Part shown: positions 1 through 7,963 of the stretch, piece by piece
Layout of the letters: each line of letters begins with the position of its first letter
Position numbering within the stretch: position 1 is the stretch's first letter
Assembly (NCBI GenBank): GCA_020851115.1
Contig: JADZDJ010000240.1
Coordinates: forward strand, 1-41,458
From: Pirellulales bacterium
GTDB lineage: Bacteria > Planctomycetota > Planctomycetia > Pirellulales > JADZDJ01
DNA length: 41,458 nucleotides
Direction: 5' to 3'
The notes under the pieces: generated by a model
What the model saw: the letters and a program-made list of their open reading frames with translations, nothing else
What the model was told of the DNA's origin: nothing
The model's database searches: none
Made by a program: the position numbers and the translations under genes

Positions 1-318
1 CCTTTCCCCAGACTCCGAGGCATTTGCGCCACTCATTTGCCTCGCAACCGCTCGCGCGCTACCACCACCTCACCCGTCTGGATCGAATTGACTGTCGTCT
101 TCAGTTCCCGGACAGACTCCTAGCAATAGGCAACGGTCGCATTGCGCGAAGACCAGCTCCCGGCAGGCGAGTCGTGCCGAGACCCGATCGAGACGTGCGG
201 CTGTTTTTGCCGCAGTTCTCTATCCCTTGGTCTTTATTTGCGGCCATCAGCGTAATGGCAACAGAGGAAATCACTTCATGGTGAGGCTCGCCGACCAGAC
301 ATTGGAAATTGCAGCAGC
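1..318. other. Left edge, no supported gene
   Basis: No reading frame here looks like a real protein on either strand. The open frames are arginine- and proline-rich shadows with no start signal and no recognisable motif. The stretch is probably the 5' region of the plus-strand gene beginning at 319, but I see no convincing promoter and no Shine-Dalgarno sequence before that ATG. Confidence 0.5.
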
Positions 319-1386
319 ATGAGAAAACCGTCTTCGATTGAGTACTATCGATGTACCTCGAGCTTTCAGGGTCTCCGAAAAACGCTCGGCACCGCACAAT
401 TTGCGGAAGATCGGGAAAAATCGCTCGCCTATTGGGTTGTGCCGAGTGATCGCCGATTTCCGCACGCCTTCTTGGGCCGCACGCTTGGCGAAGTTCTAGA
501 CACATCCTTCGACGACCTGGCGGCCACTGCGGGCGTGGGGCACAAGAAGATGAAGTCGCTGATTAAACTGCTGGCGCGCGTTGCCCAGCGGAAGCCTGCT
601 GCTCCAGACCCCGCCAAGCTTGTGGGACGCCAGCAGCGCGACAACTCGCGTTGCTGTTGCCCGCAAGGAAAATTCGATCCAAACGCGATTTCGCAGGACA
701 TGTGGGATGATTGGGCCAAAGCGATTCGCACCGCCGGCGCTCAGCACGAAAAGATAGGCCGCGTTGCAACCAGCTTGCAGTCCTTGCCCACCGCGATTTG
801 GACCACGCCGCTCGACTGGTATCTCAATCAATCTCTGATCGATATTCGTCGCTTAAGAACGTATGGCGAAAAGCGGGTGCGCTCGGTACTGGAAGCCATG
901 CACGATGTGTATGAAATCGTAGCAAGCTTGCGGCCAACCTCCCATTTAGGCGCTCGATTAACCCCAATTTTTGTCGCTGCGATCGAACAGTGGATTCAGC
1001 AGTCGATGACAGAGCCGCAGCAGGTCACGCGGCAAGCCGTGCGAGAATCGTTGCTGACGCCGCTGGTGCGACAAGTGACCATCGATTGCGGAACGGTTGT
1101 AGCACGCGTCGTTGAAAGCCGGTTGTCGATTCGCTTGGGAGCTGCGAGCGTACGGGCGATCTCGCAGCGATTGGAGGTGTCGCGGGCGAGGATTTATCAA
1201 TTGCTCGATGAGTCCGAGCGCGCAATGAACTTGCGATGGCCGGATGGTCGTTGTCAATTGACGCACCTCGTCGAACGACTTGCGGACCTTCAGCCCGAAC
1301 CCGACGGCGTGGTGGTAATTCGGACGGCGATCAACGTATTCTTCCCCGACGCGACTGAAGTAGCTCGAAGAGCCGAAGAATCGTAG
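319..1386 (+). CDS. HhH / winged-HTH regulator-like protein, function unknown
   Basis: This encodes 355 residues with no signal peptide or membrane segment, so it should be cytoplasmic. Residues about 55-90 (GRTLGEVLDTSFDDLAATAG then VGHKKMKSLIKLL) have the spacing of a helix-hairpin-helix of the kind found in the RNA polymerase alpha C-terminal domain. Residues about 270-310 (RLGAASVRAISQRLEVSRAR followed by IYQLLDESERAM) look like a helix-turn-helix resembling sigma region 4. The middle is predicted helical and contains SLIDIRRLRTYGEKRVRSVL, a second region resembling the alpha C-terminal domain. I infer a DNA-binding or transcription-associated protein; I do not recognise a named family. 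The ATG at 319 has no Shine-Dalgarno, so a later start is possible. No partner gene is close by. Confidence 0.75.
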   Translation: MRKPSSIEYYRCTSSFQGLRKTLGTAQFAEDREKSLAYWVVPSDRRFPHAFLGRTLGEVLDTSFDDLAATAGVGHKKMKSLIKLLARVAQRKPAAPDPAKLVGRQQRDNSRCCCPQGKFDPNAISQDMWDDWAKAIRTAGAQHEKIGRVATSLQSLPTAIWTTPLDWYLNQSLIDIRRLRTYGEKRVRSVLEAMHDVYEIVASLRPTSHLGARLTPIFVAAIEQWIQQSMTEPQQVTRQAVRESLLTPLVRQVTIDCGTVVARVVESRLSIRLGAASVRAISQRLEVSRARIYQLLDESERAMNLRWPDGRCQLTHLVERLADLQPEPDGVVVIRTAINVFFPDATEVARRAEES

Positions 1387-1566
1387 CCGCAGCTATGGCC
1401 GCCGGCGAGAACCGATTGGTTTGGAAACGGCGAAGCAACTCCACTGCGGATCGTTGAGCCAATCCGAACAGCGATTTCAGGAGGAGATTCCCTTCGCCGA
1501 CGTCGGTGGTTTGCAGTTCAGCCGGGAAAAAATTTCCCCTTCTTCAGGCCCTTTTTCGTATGGCGC

Positions 1567-1785
1567 TTACTCACCCTGCTCAAAGATTTTTTGCAGCAGG
1601 CGCTCCCAGCGCTGCTGTTCAACCAGTGCCCTAGCGTGAAGAAAGGCTATCTCGTAAAGCTGGGCAACATTTGTGGGGCCAGATCGCTGTGGAGCAGGCG
1701 GCTCGATCAGTTCAAACCGTGAACCGTTGGCTCCCGCCGTATTTGTCTCCGGCAGCGGCGAAAATGATCGAATGCGATTATTCAT
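1567..1785 (-). CDS. Possible small hypothetical protein (72 aa)
   Basis: A 72-residue frame starts ATG-AAT-AAT and ends in a charged amphipathic helix (NVAQLYEIAFLHARALVEQQ, then RWERLLQKIFEQGE). The residue composition is that of a normal soluble protein, unlike the arginine/proline-rich shadows around it. It is the best candidate in an otherwise gene-free 800-base stretch, but it has no Shine-Dalgarno and I recognise no family. It could be a remnant of a longer protein. Confidence 0.35.
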   Translation of the reverse strand: MNNRIRSFSPLPETNTAGANGSRFELIEPPAPQRSGPTNVAQLYEIAFLHARALVEQQRWERLLQKIFEQGE

Positions 1786-1820
1786 CGAAGGGTTTTTTCA
1801 TCCGTGAAAGCGCCTGCTAG

Positions 1821-1838
1821 CTAGCAACGCTAGCAACG
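1821..1838. repeat. Tandem 9-bp repeat (CTAGCAACG x2)
   Basis: Two head-to-tail copies of CTAGCAACG follow a GCTAGCTAGC palindrome that overlaps the first copy. It lies between the small minus-strand frame and the cysteine-rich gene. The rest of 1387-2200 shows no other gene. No function is evident. Confidence 0.6.
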
Positions 1839-1974
1839 ACGCCGCTCTGGCCAGTATTCCTAGGGTATCGAATGCTGACGAGCGTAAGTGAAGTACCGTC
1901 CGTTCCTACCGAAAAACCATCACTCACGTCACTTCCCTGCAAGCCCTAACACTTTGCGCCACGCGAAACTTCTC

Positions 1975-2004
1975 TTGTCGCGTTTCTTCGAACTGGCCTA
2001 TATT
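1975..2004 (+). promoter_or_regulatory. Candidate sigma-70 promoter for the Cys-rich gene
   Basis: TTGTCG (1975-1980) and TATATT (1999-2004) are separated by 18 bases, a plausible -35/-10 pair. It would give a leader of about 190 bases before the ATG at 2201. The match is moderate and this assignment is inferred from spacing only. Confidence 0.3.
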
Positions 2005-2113
2005 GGTCGGCGAGACGCCGATCCGCAGAGCGGGAGGATTTCCTCTTTTGCCCGGGCGCAGCTTTCCGAAACAACCCGGAAGCGTGTACCGCGAGTTGGC
2101 CGGAGATTTCAAG

Positions 2114-2141
2114 TTTGGGATTTGGGATCTCGAATCTCAAA
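2114..2141. repeat. Small direct and inverted repeat in the leader of the Cys-rich gene
   Basis: TTTGGGA occurs twice head to tail (2114-2120 and 2121-2127). The second copy also forms an imperfect dyad with the segment ending AATCTCAAA at 2141. In RNA this would be a short hairpin about 60 bases upstream of the start codon. It could be a protein-binding site or a piece of a dispersed intergenic repeat; the sequence alone cannot decide. Confidence 0.45.
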
Positions 2142-2200
2142 AGCGTGCGCGGCAAGTTGCCGCGATGAGTCGGAGAGTGGCCTTACAAAAGGAGTTTTGC

Positions 2201-2668
2201 ATGTCTGCTGTAATGATGGAACGATTCTCGGCAGCCTCTGCGCCGGCGATGCCTTCCTGGCAACCGACCGGCCTGCCAGCGGCAGCCCCTGTGGCCGGCA
2301 ACATGTGCGTGGTGCCGCGCTGCAAGATCAAGTTTGAAAAATGCACCGGCGGATTCAAACTGCACTGCAAATGCGACGACGAGATGTCGTGCGCGACGCT
2401 GCAGAATCTTTGCAAGATGCTCTGCGATGGGCTGTGCAGTTGTATTTGCTCGTGCAATGGCTTGGAGTGCTGCAAATGCTCGTTTGCGAATTGCCATTGC
2501 AAATGCGAGTACACGAAAGACGGCTGCTGCATCACTTGCACCAGCGGCGATAAGCAATGCTGCGAAATGCTGCAAGCGTGCTGCGATTGCTGCGCCAAGT
2601 GCTGCGAAAACGGCTGCTGCTGCTATGTCTGCTTCAACAACACGCCGGTTTGCTGTGGAACCTGCTAA
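2201..2668 (+). CDS. Extremely cysteine-rich small protein, metal-binding candidate
   Basis: The gene encodes 155 residues with 36 cysteines, all after residue 35. They come in CxC, CC and CCC clusters (for example CSCICSCNGLECCKC and CCDCCAKCCENGCCC). The first 34 residues are Met/Ala/Pro-rich and lack Cys. I chose the ATG at 2201 because AAGGAG lies about 8 bases upstream; the frame is open further 5' but that part has no Cys and a different composition. There is no signal peptide, so a cytoplasmic metallothionein-like metal store or a structural coat protein are both possible. It is far longer than classical bacterial metallothioneins (about 55 residues). A strong terminator follows, so it appears to be a single-gene unit. 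The repeated TGC codons leave long open frames on the other strand, which I treat as artefacts. Confidence 0.8.
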   Translation: MSAVMMERFSAASAPAMPSWQPTGLPAAAPVAGNMCVVPRCKIKFEKCTGGFKLHCKCDDEMSCATLQNLCKMLCDGLCSCICSCNGLECCKCSFANCHCKCEYTKDGCCITCTSGDKQCCEMLQACCDCCAKCCENGCCCYVCFNNTPVCCGTC

Positions 2669-2747
2669 ACGGCCACGCGGCCAGTCGTGCCGCGTGCCAA
2701 GCGCGACGACAGGCTGCCGTTGACAGGTTCTACGTGCGCTAGTAAAC

Positions 2748-2779
2748 AAGCCCGGGAGACGCGAGTCCTCCGGGCTTTT
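2748..2779 (+). terminator. Intrinsic terminator after the Cys-rich gene
   Basis: AAGCCCGG pairs with CCGGGCTT, extended by GAG/CTC around a one-base bulge, and the right arm runs into TTTT. It lies 80 bases after the stop of the cysteine-rich gene and before the peptide transporter, so the two are probably separate transcripts. Confidence 0.8.
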
Positions 2780-2911
2780 CTCGTTGCTCCGACAACGAAC
2801 CGAAAATCGAGAGTTGCAAATTGTATACTGCCGGGTGGGCGCGAGCGTCGCCACGCGGCTACAATCGCGGTTTTCCAAATACGCGTTCTCAGCTCCACAA
2901 GGGTTGTCCCG

Positions 2912-4294
2912 TTGACAAGCGATTCCGGTCCTTCTCCACCGCCGGCGTCTACCGAGGCGCAGGCTCCCGGCGTGCATCATCCCGTCGGATTCTGGTTCTT
3001 CTTTTGGGGTGAGTTCGCCGAGCGCTGCTCGTATTACGGCATGAAAACGCTGCTGCCTTTGTATCTGACCAATGAAATGAACATTTCGGACGGCCTGGCG
3101 GGTGCCGTGCAGTCATGGTTCAAGATGGCGGTCTACTTCTTGCCGCTTGTTGGCGGCTATATTGCCGATAAATTTTTCGGCAAATACTGGACGATCATTG
3201 GCTTCTCGATCCCCTACGTGCTGGGGCATTTTATCTTGGGAATTCCGCAGGAGTGGGCGGTTTTTACGGCGTTGGCATTGTTGGCTGGCGGTAGCGGCGT
3301 AATCAAACCGAACGTCTCGACGCTGATGGGGCTGACCTATGATCAACAGCGCGCGGGCCAAGATCAGCTTCGCGCGGCGGCGTTTATGTGGTTTTATTTC
3401 GCGGTCAACATTGGTTCGTTTATTTCCACCTCGGCGTTGCCTTTTGCGCGCGATAAGTGGGGTTACGCGGCGGCCTTTCAAGTTCCCGCCTGGCTGATGG
3501 TCGCAGCGCTGGCAGTCTTCGCGGCCGGAAAACCTTTTTACGCCGTCGAAAAAATCGAACACCGGCTGGCGACACCGACGGAGCGGAGCGAACAACGGGC
3601 AACGCTCAAGTCGCTCTTTGCGATCTTTCTGTTTATCGTATTTTTCTGGATCGCCTACGAACAAAACGATTCGCTGTGGATTTACTTTCTCCGCGACCAT
3701 GTCACCCTGCCGCAACTATGGTTCATGGACAAACCGCTGAAATCCGACGCGTTGCAGGCGATTAATCCGTTCTTGGTCGTGGTGTTCGTTCCCTTGTTCA
3801 ATTTCGCCTTCGCGCGACTCGATCCGCAAGCAAAATTCATCACGCGGACCAGAAAGATGTTCGCCGGGCTGTTGTTTACCGGTGCGGCGTCCGCTTTGAT
3901 GGCAGCGGCTGGTTACTTGTCGGAAATCTCAGGAGGCAACGTTTCAATCGGGTGGTATGTCGCCGCCTTCTCGGTATTGACCATCGGCGAAGTCTTGGTC
4001 TATGGCACGGGCCTGGAATTGGTATACACCTTTGCCCCGCCGCGGATGAAAAGCTTCGTCACTGCGTGTTTTTTGCTCACGGTGGCGATCGCAAATTTTG
4101 TCAACTCGGGGCTGTTCCAATTTTACGGCGGACGCAAGGCCGAAAATACGGAAGAGTGGCGCCTGCCGACGGTGTCGCCGGGAACCTTTTTCGCCCTGAC
4201 GGCGGCAATGATGGCCGCAGCCGCTGTCGGCTTCTACTTCGTCGGCCGCCGATTTGAGCGCGGAATCGTGGCAAAGTCGAATGCGGGCAAGTAG
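2912..4294 (+). CDS. POT/PTR-family proton-coupled peptide transporter
   Basis: This is an inner-membrane MFS protein that would import di- and tripeptides with protons. The first helix carries the family signature ExxER (GEFAERCSYYGMKTLLPLYL). The next conserved block (FKMAVYFLPLVGGYIADKFF) and GGSGVIKPNVSTLMG are also typical of the family. About 12 or more hydrophobic helices are visible over 460 residues. The frame is open back to 2687, but that extension crosses a terminator and is not membrane-like. The TTG at 2912 is preceded by AAGGG at a spacing of 8 and gives a short N-terminus (MTSDSGPSPPPAS), so I chose it. The aromatic residue that usually follows ExxER is Cys here. The substrate is inferred from the family only. 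Confidence 0.88.
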   Translation: MTSDSGPSPPPASTEAQAPGVHHPVGFWFFFWGEFAERCSYYGMKTLLPLYLTNEMNISDGLAGAVQSWFKMAVYFLPLVGGYIADKFFGKYWTIIGFSIPYVLGHFILGIPQEWAVFTALALLAGGSGVIKPNVSTLMGLTYDQQRAGQDQLRAAAFMWFYFAVNIGSFISTSALPFARDKWGYAAAFQVPAWLMVAALAVFAAGKPFYAVEKIEHRLATPTERSEQRATLKSLFAIFLFIVFFWIAYEQNDSLWIYFLRDHVTLPQLWFMDKPLKSDALQAINPFLVVVFVPLFNFAFARLDPQAKFITRTRKMFAGLLFTGAASALMAAAGYLSEISGGNVSIGWYVAAFSVLTIGEVLVYGTGLELVYTFAPPRMKSFVTACFLLTVAIANFVNSGLFQFYGGRKAENTEEWRLPTVSPGTFFALTAAMMAAAAVGFYFVGRRFERGIVAKSNAGK

Positions 4295-4369
4295 ATACAT
4301 TGTGTGCCCAATTATGGGTGCGTTTGATTGGTATTTCCCGCAATCAATGCGTCTGCGTAGAATATTCGA

Positions 4370-5332
4370 ATGCTGCTGTTTTCCTACCGTATCACATGGA
4401 TTGTCGTACTGCTCATCGCGACGGGTTGCGAAGGCGCACCGCCCACCACGGCTGCCAAAGCAGCGCCTCCCGCTCGCATGGCGCCCAAAATTGCTTTTGA
4501 TGGAGCTGCCTCGTTTGAATATCTCAAGCAGATATGTGCGATCGGGCCACGATACAGCGGGTCGAAGGGAATGCGCGAGCAACAAGCGTTGCTCGTAGAG
4601 CATTTTCAAAAGCTAGGGGCGAACGTCACGAAGCAGGAATTTCAAGCGCGGCATCCACAATCAGGCGGGGCCGTACAAATGGCCAACCTGATCATCCAGT
4701 GGCATCCGGAGCGAAAAGAGCGAGTGTTGCTTGTCGCTCATTACGACACCCGCCCCTTGCCCGACCGCGATCCGCGAAATCCCCGCGGCAACTTTATCGG
4801 CGCCAATGACGGCGGTAGCGGCGTGGCGGTGCTGATGGAATTGGGTAAGGCCATGCCGAAATTCGACAGCCCACTTGGCGTCGATTTCTTGTTGGTTGAC
4901 GGCGAAGAATTGGTGTTCCGCGAAGGCGACCCATATTGCCTCGGTTCTGCGCATTTTGCTAGGCAGTATTTCGCAGATCCACCGGAGCATCAATATCGCT
5001 GGGGCGTGGTGCTCGATATGGTGGGTGGAAGAAACGCGAGGTTTTTTCAGGAATCCAACAGCGCCGGCTGGCGCGACACGCTGCCGCTGGTGGAACAAAT
5101 CTGGGCAACGGCGGCTCGCCTCGGGGTGCGCGAATTCGTAGCGCAGATCGGAGAACAAGTCACCGACGACCACATTCCACTCCACGACATCGCACATATC
5201 CCAACGTGCGACATCATCGGTTGGCCCTATCAAGCGTGGCATACTCAAGCCGACACGCCGGCACAATGCTCCGCGGCGACGCTTGGCAAAGTAGGCTGGG
5301 TAATTTTCGAATGGCTGAAGGAGCAGAAGTAG
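4370..5332 (+). CDS. Lipoprotein glutaminyl-peptide cyclotransferase-like M28 enzyme
   Basis: A 320-residue zinc enzyme of the M28 fold with a lipoprotein signal (lipobox LIATGC, Cys20), so it should sit at a membrane facing the periplasm. Candidate zinc ligands are Asp147 (GANDGGSG), Glu180 (VDGEE) and His291 (AWHTQAD). Glu179, Asp216 and His268 match catalytic positions of glutaminyl cyclase. The insertion between DGEE and LGSAHF, and the WHT motif, fit glutaminyl cyclase better than M28 aminopeptidases; that is why I prefer conversion of N-terminal Gln to pyroglutamate over peptide cleavage. A TAGAAT box at 4358-4363 lies only 7 bases before the ATG, so a leaderless mRNA is possible. The peptide transporter lies just upstream. 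Confidence 0.8.
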   Translation: MLLFSYRITWIVVLLIATGCEGAPPTTAAKAAPPARMAPKIAFDGAASFEYLKQICAIGPRYSGSKGMREQQALLVEHFQKLGANVTKQEFQARHPQSGGAVQMANLIIQWHPERKERVLLVAHYDTRPLPDRDPRNPRGNFIGANDGGSGVAVLMELGKAMPKFDSPLGVDFLLVDGEELVFREGDPYCLGSAHFARQYFADPPEHQYRWGVVLDMVGGRNARFFQESNSAGWRDTLPLVEQIWATAARLGVREFVAQIGEQVTDDHIPLHDIAHIPTCDIIGWPYQAWHTQADTPAQCSAATLGKVGWVIFEWLKEQK

Positions 5333-5370
5333 AATCGGTTAAAATCTGGCGCCTGCTCGATCCTCGCCTT

Positions 5371-6423
5371 TCACGCGCACCGCGCTTCCGTCGGCGAAAT
5401 CTCGCTCAAAAGTCGGGCTTTTAGATCGGCGGCCCGCTGCGACGTCCACCATTGGCGGAACGCTGCGGTGGATTGCTGGAGTGCCGCCGCTTCCTGGGCA
5501 ATGAGTTTCTGTAGGATGGATCGCTGTGGTTGACAATCGTGATTGGTGAGCCACTGCGAGTATTGTCGTTGCGCAGTCGCATGATCGTTGACCGTACCGA
5601 GCTGTTCCTGCAATTGTTCGATCAGTGGATACAATTCGCCGCGGAACGCAGAACTGAATACGCCGGCAAAAACTTCCATCGCATAGCGCAAATGTTTTGC
5701 CGCGATGCGAATCTCGTGCAGCGCTTGTGTGCAATCGAGATCGGACTCGGCTGCGTCAAAGAATTCTGTCACGATCGTACGCATAGTCGCGGCTGCCGCC
5801 GAGTGAAATGTCGGTTCGAGCGATTCATCCACTCGCCAGTGCGCCTTGTCGGCCAATTTCCTTGCGCGTCGCGAAAATCCCGTTTTCTTCAATTTGCGAC
5901 GAACTTCGATGATGTCTGCTTGCGCATCGCACCGTGCCTCGGCAATTTGCTCGAGCATTGCCGTCAAACCGTCTACCATATCGTCCCCCGCTGAGCGCTG
6001 ATCCACATCGGTGGAAAGACGCTTCGCCATCACGTCCAAATCGCGCGCCGGACCGGCGGTTTTGCGAATCTGTTTCAATCGCTTACGGAGCCAGTTGCTC
6101 CGACGCCTTGGCAGTAGCCGCTCGAACAAATCGATCGCCACCATGGCGCGCCGTGTGGCAACGCGCAATTGATGCACGCTCTCGCCACCCCGCAAGTCGT
6201 CTTCCGCTGCCTGGATCAACCAACCGCAAACAGCTTTCAATCGAGATCGTATCACGCGGCAAGCGACATGGCTGACCGGTTCATCCTTGCAGTTGGCTTC
6301 GATCCATTTACTGTTCTTAGCCATAATCAAAGTTGACAAATTCGAAGCTGGCGGCGCGATGACAAGCATCTTGCTTTCCCAAAATGGTACGTTGCTATTT
6401 GGTCGAATTGAAAAAACGGGCAC
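5371..6423 (-). CDS. CHAD domain-containing protein
   Basis: A helical, basic, histidine-containing protein with two CHAD repeats: VHQLRVATRRAMVAIDLFER in the first half and LHEIRIAAKHLRYAMEVFAG in the second. CHAD domains bind polyphosphate and associate with polyphosphate granules or inorganic-polyphosphate enzymes; no such partner gene is nearby. The first start is GTG at 6423, with AGAAGG 8 bases upstream, giving 350 residues. An internal ATG at 6324 would remove a poorly conserved 33-residue N-terminus but has no Shine-Dalgarno. The gene converges on the M28 enzyme with only 38 bases between the stops. Confidence 0.85.
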   Translation of the reverse strand: MPVFSIRPNSNVPFWESKMLVIAPPASNLSTLIMAKNSKWIEANCKDEPVSHVACRVIRSRLKAVCGWLIQAAEDDLRGGESVHQLRVATRRAMVAIDLFERLLPRRRSNWLRKRLKQIRKTAGPARDLDVMAKRLSTDVDQRSAGDDMVDGLTAMLEQIAEARCDAQADIIEVRRKLKKTGFSRRARKLADKAHWRVDESLEPTFHSAAAATMRTIVTEFFDAAESDLDCTQALHEIRIAAKHLRYAMEVFAGVFSSAFRGELYPLIEQLQEQLGTVNDHATAQRQYSQWLTNHDCQPQRSILQKLIAQEAAALQQSTAAFRQWWTSQRAADLKARLLSEISPTEARCA

Positions 6424-6755
6424 GGCAACTGCCTTCTCTGACCAATCCCGCGAGACTTAGCGAATGCCGAGTCGTCGAAATTCCTCTTCGTCGGATGATT
6501 TGGTTCTATTTTCGCACACCTTTTTCCGAGCGTCCATGACCTTGGATCATTGATTGCCCATTGCGTCCACAAGGTTCGCCGTCGTTGTAAACCGTTTTCT
6601 GGTAAAACCCTACGTCACTCGCGCTCTTGGCGCAATGCGCGCAGTTTGTTGAAATGCAATCTCGGTTTGGCAAGTTAATTTGGTGGTATTTGTTATTCCC
6701 TTGACATATTTTGCACGGTCGGTGAACTGAAGCCTTCAATATCGGAGAATTGCCA
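6424..6755. other. Divergent intergenic region between CHAD gene and ald
   Basis: No gene is supported here. It must hold the promoters of the CHAD gene (minus) and ald (plus). A perfect TTGACA lies at 6701-6706, but no good -10 box stands 16-19 bases downstream, so I do not call a promoter. The open frames on the minus strand have no coding character. Confidence 0.5.
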
Positions 6756-7865
6756 GTGATTGTCGGAATTCCGCAAGAAGTGAAGAGCGACGAATATCGG
6801 GTAGCAATGCTGCCCGTGGGCGTTGAGGAAATGAGTCGCGCCGGGCATCAGGTCTTCGTACAGCGCGATGCAGGCGTCGGTTCGGGATTGCCCGATCATT
6901 TGTACGAACTTGCCGGCGCAAAAATGGTCGATACGGCCGCGGAGATTTTTGCCGTAGCCGACATGATCGTAAAAGTCAAAGAACCGCAGCCGGCAGAAAT
7001 TGCTATGTTGCGCCGCGGGCAGGTAATGTTTACCTACTTTCACTTTGCGGCAGATCGAACATTGACCGAATCGTTTTTGACCAGCGGTGCAACCGCCGTG
7101 GCCTACGAGACGCTGCGCGACGAACTCGGACGCTTGCCGCTGCTCACGCCCATGAGCGAAGTCGCTGGGCGCATGAGTATTCAGGAAGGGGCTAAGTATT
7201 TGGAAAAGCCGCAAATGGGCCGCGGCATTCTCCTAGGCGGCGTGCCCGGCGTGGCGCCGGCGAATATTCTCATTCTGGGCGGCGGGGTCGTTGGAGCGAA
7301 CGCGGCAAAAGTCGCCGCAGGATTTGGAGCAAACATTGCACTGCTCGACGTGAACATGGATCGACTGCGGTATCTCGACGACATTACTCCCGCCAATGTA
7401 GACGTGCTATATAGCGATCGCCACACGGTACGCGAATATCTGAAACTCGCCGATCTTGTGGTTGGTGCGGTGCTCATTCCCGGCGCCAAAGCGCCGCGTC
7501 TGGTCGAGCGCGACGAATTGAAGTTGATGAAGCCCGGCAGCGTGATTATCGACGTCGCGATCGACCAAGGAGGTTGCGTCGAAACGGCCCGTCCCACCAC
7601 GCACAGCGAACCGACCTACATGATTGATGAAGTGTTGCACTACTGCGTCACGAATATGCCCGGCGCGGTGGGTCGCACAAGCACCTACGCCCTGTGCAAC
7701 GTCACGCTCCCCTGGGCGCTGCAAATCGCCAAGCACGGCATTGAGCAAGCGGCCAAAATCAGCCGCCCGATCGCCCAGGCAGTGAACATTATCGATAGTG
7801 AAGTCACCAATCGAGCCGTGGCCGAGACATTTGGGATCACGCTGAAAAATCGCTTTGCAGCATAG
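6756..7865 (+). CDS. ald: Alanine dehydrogenase
   Basis: Catalyses the reversible NAD-dependent oxidative deamination of L-alanine to pyruvate and ammonia in the cytoplasm. The sequence matches the family end to end: PLLTPMSEVAGRM, the nucleotide-binding ILGGGVVGANAAK at about 172-185, and SVIIDVAIDQGG. The GTG at 6756 is the start I chose over an upstream TTG (6750), because GGAG then sits 8 bases away and the canonical residues Arg15, Lys75, His96 and Asp270 fall exactly on their standard numbers. The product is 369 residues, full length. It lies 98 bases upstream of mtnA and could be co-transcribed with it. Confidence 0.96.
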   Translation: MIVGIPQEVKSDEYRVAMLPVGVEEMSRAGHQVFVQRDAGVGSGLPDHLYELAGAKMVDTAAEIFAVADMIVKVKEPQPAEIAMLRRGQVMFTYFHFAADRTLTESFLTSGATAVAYETLRDELGRLPLLTPMSEVAGRMSIQEGAKYLEKPQMGRGILLGGVPGVAPANILILGGGVVGANAAKVAAGFGANIALLDVNMDRLRYLDDITPANVDVLYSDRHTVREYLKLADLVVGAVLIPGAKAPRLVERDELKLMKPGSVIIDVAIDQGGCVETARPTTHSEPTYMIDEVLHYCVTNMPGAVGRTSTYALCNVTLPWALQIAKHGIEQAAKISRPIAQAVNIIDSEVTNRAVAETFGITLKNRFAA

Positions 7866-7963
7866 TACCATGCAATCCGGAGCCGTCGGAGAGAGTGAGG
7901 CCGGATCACTGTTTCCTCCGTATTCAAATTGAGGTCGTCAGACTTTTCCATAAGGCACCTTCG

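Noticed and set aside
2687-2911. N-terminal extension of the peptide transporter frame
   Set aside because: It runs across the terminator at 2748-2779 and lacks membrane character; a TTG start with a good ribosome site lies at 2912.
2183-2980. 265-codon open frame on the minus strand opposite the Cys-rich gene
   Set aside because: It is produced by repeated TGC codons read in reverse as Ala-rich sequence; no start signal or motif.
6701-6729. Promoter of ald from the perfect TTGACA at 6701
   Set aside because: No acceptable -10 box at 16-19 bases; the candidate hexamers (GAACTG and neighbours) do not match.
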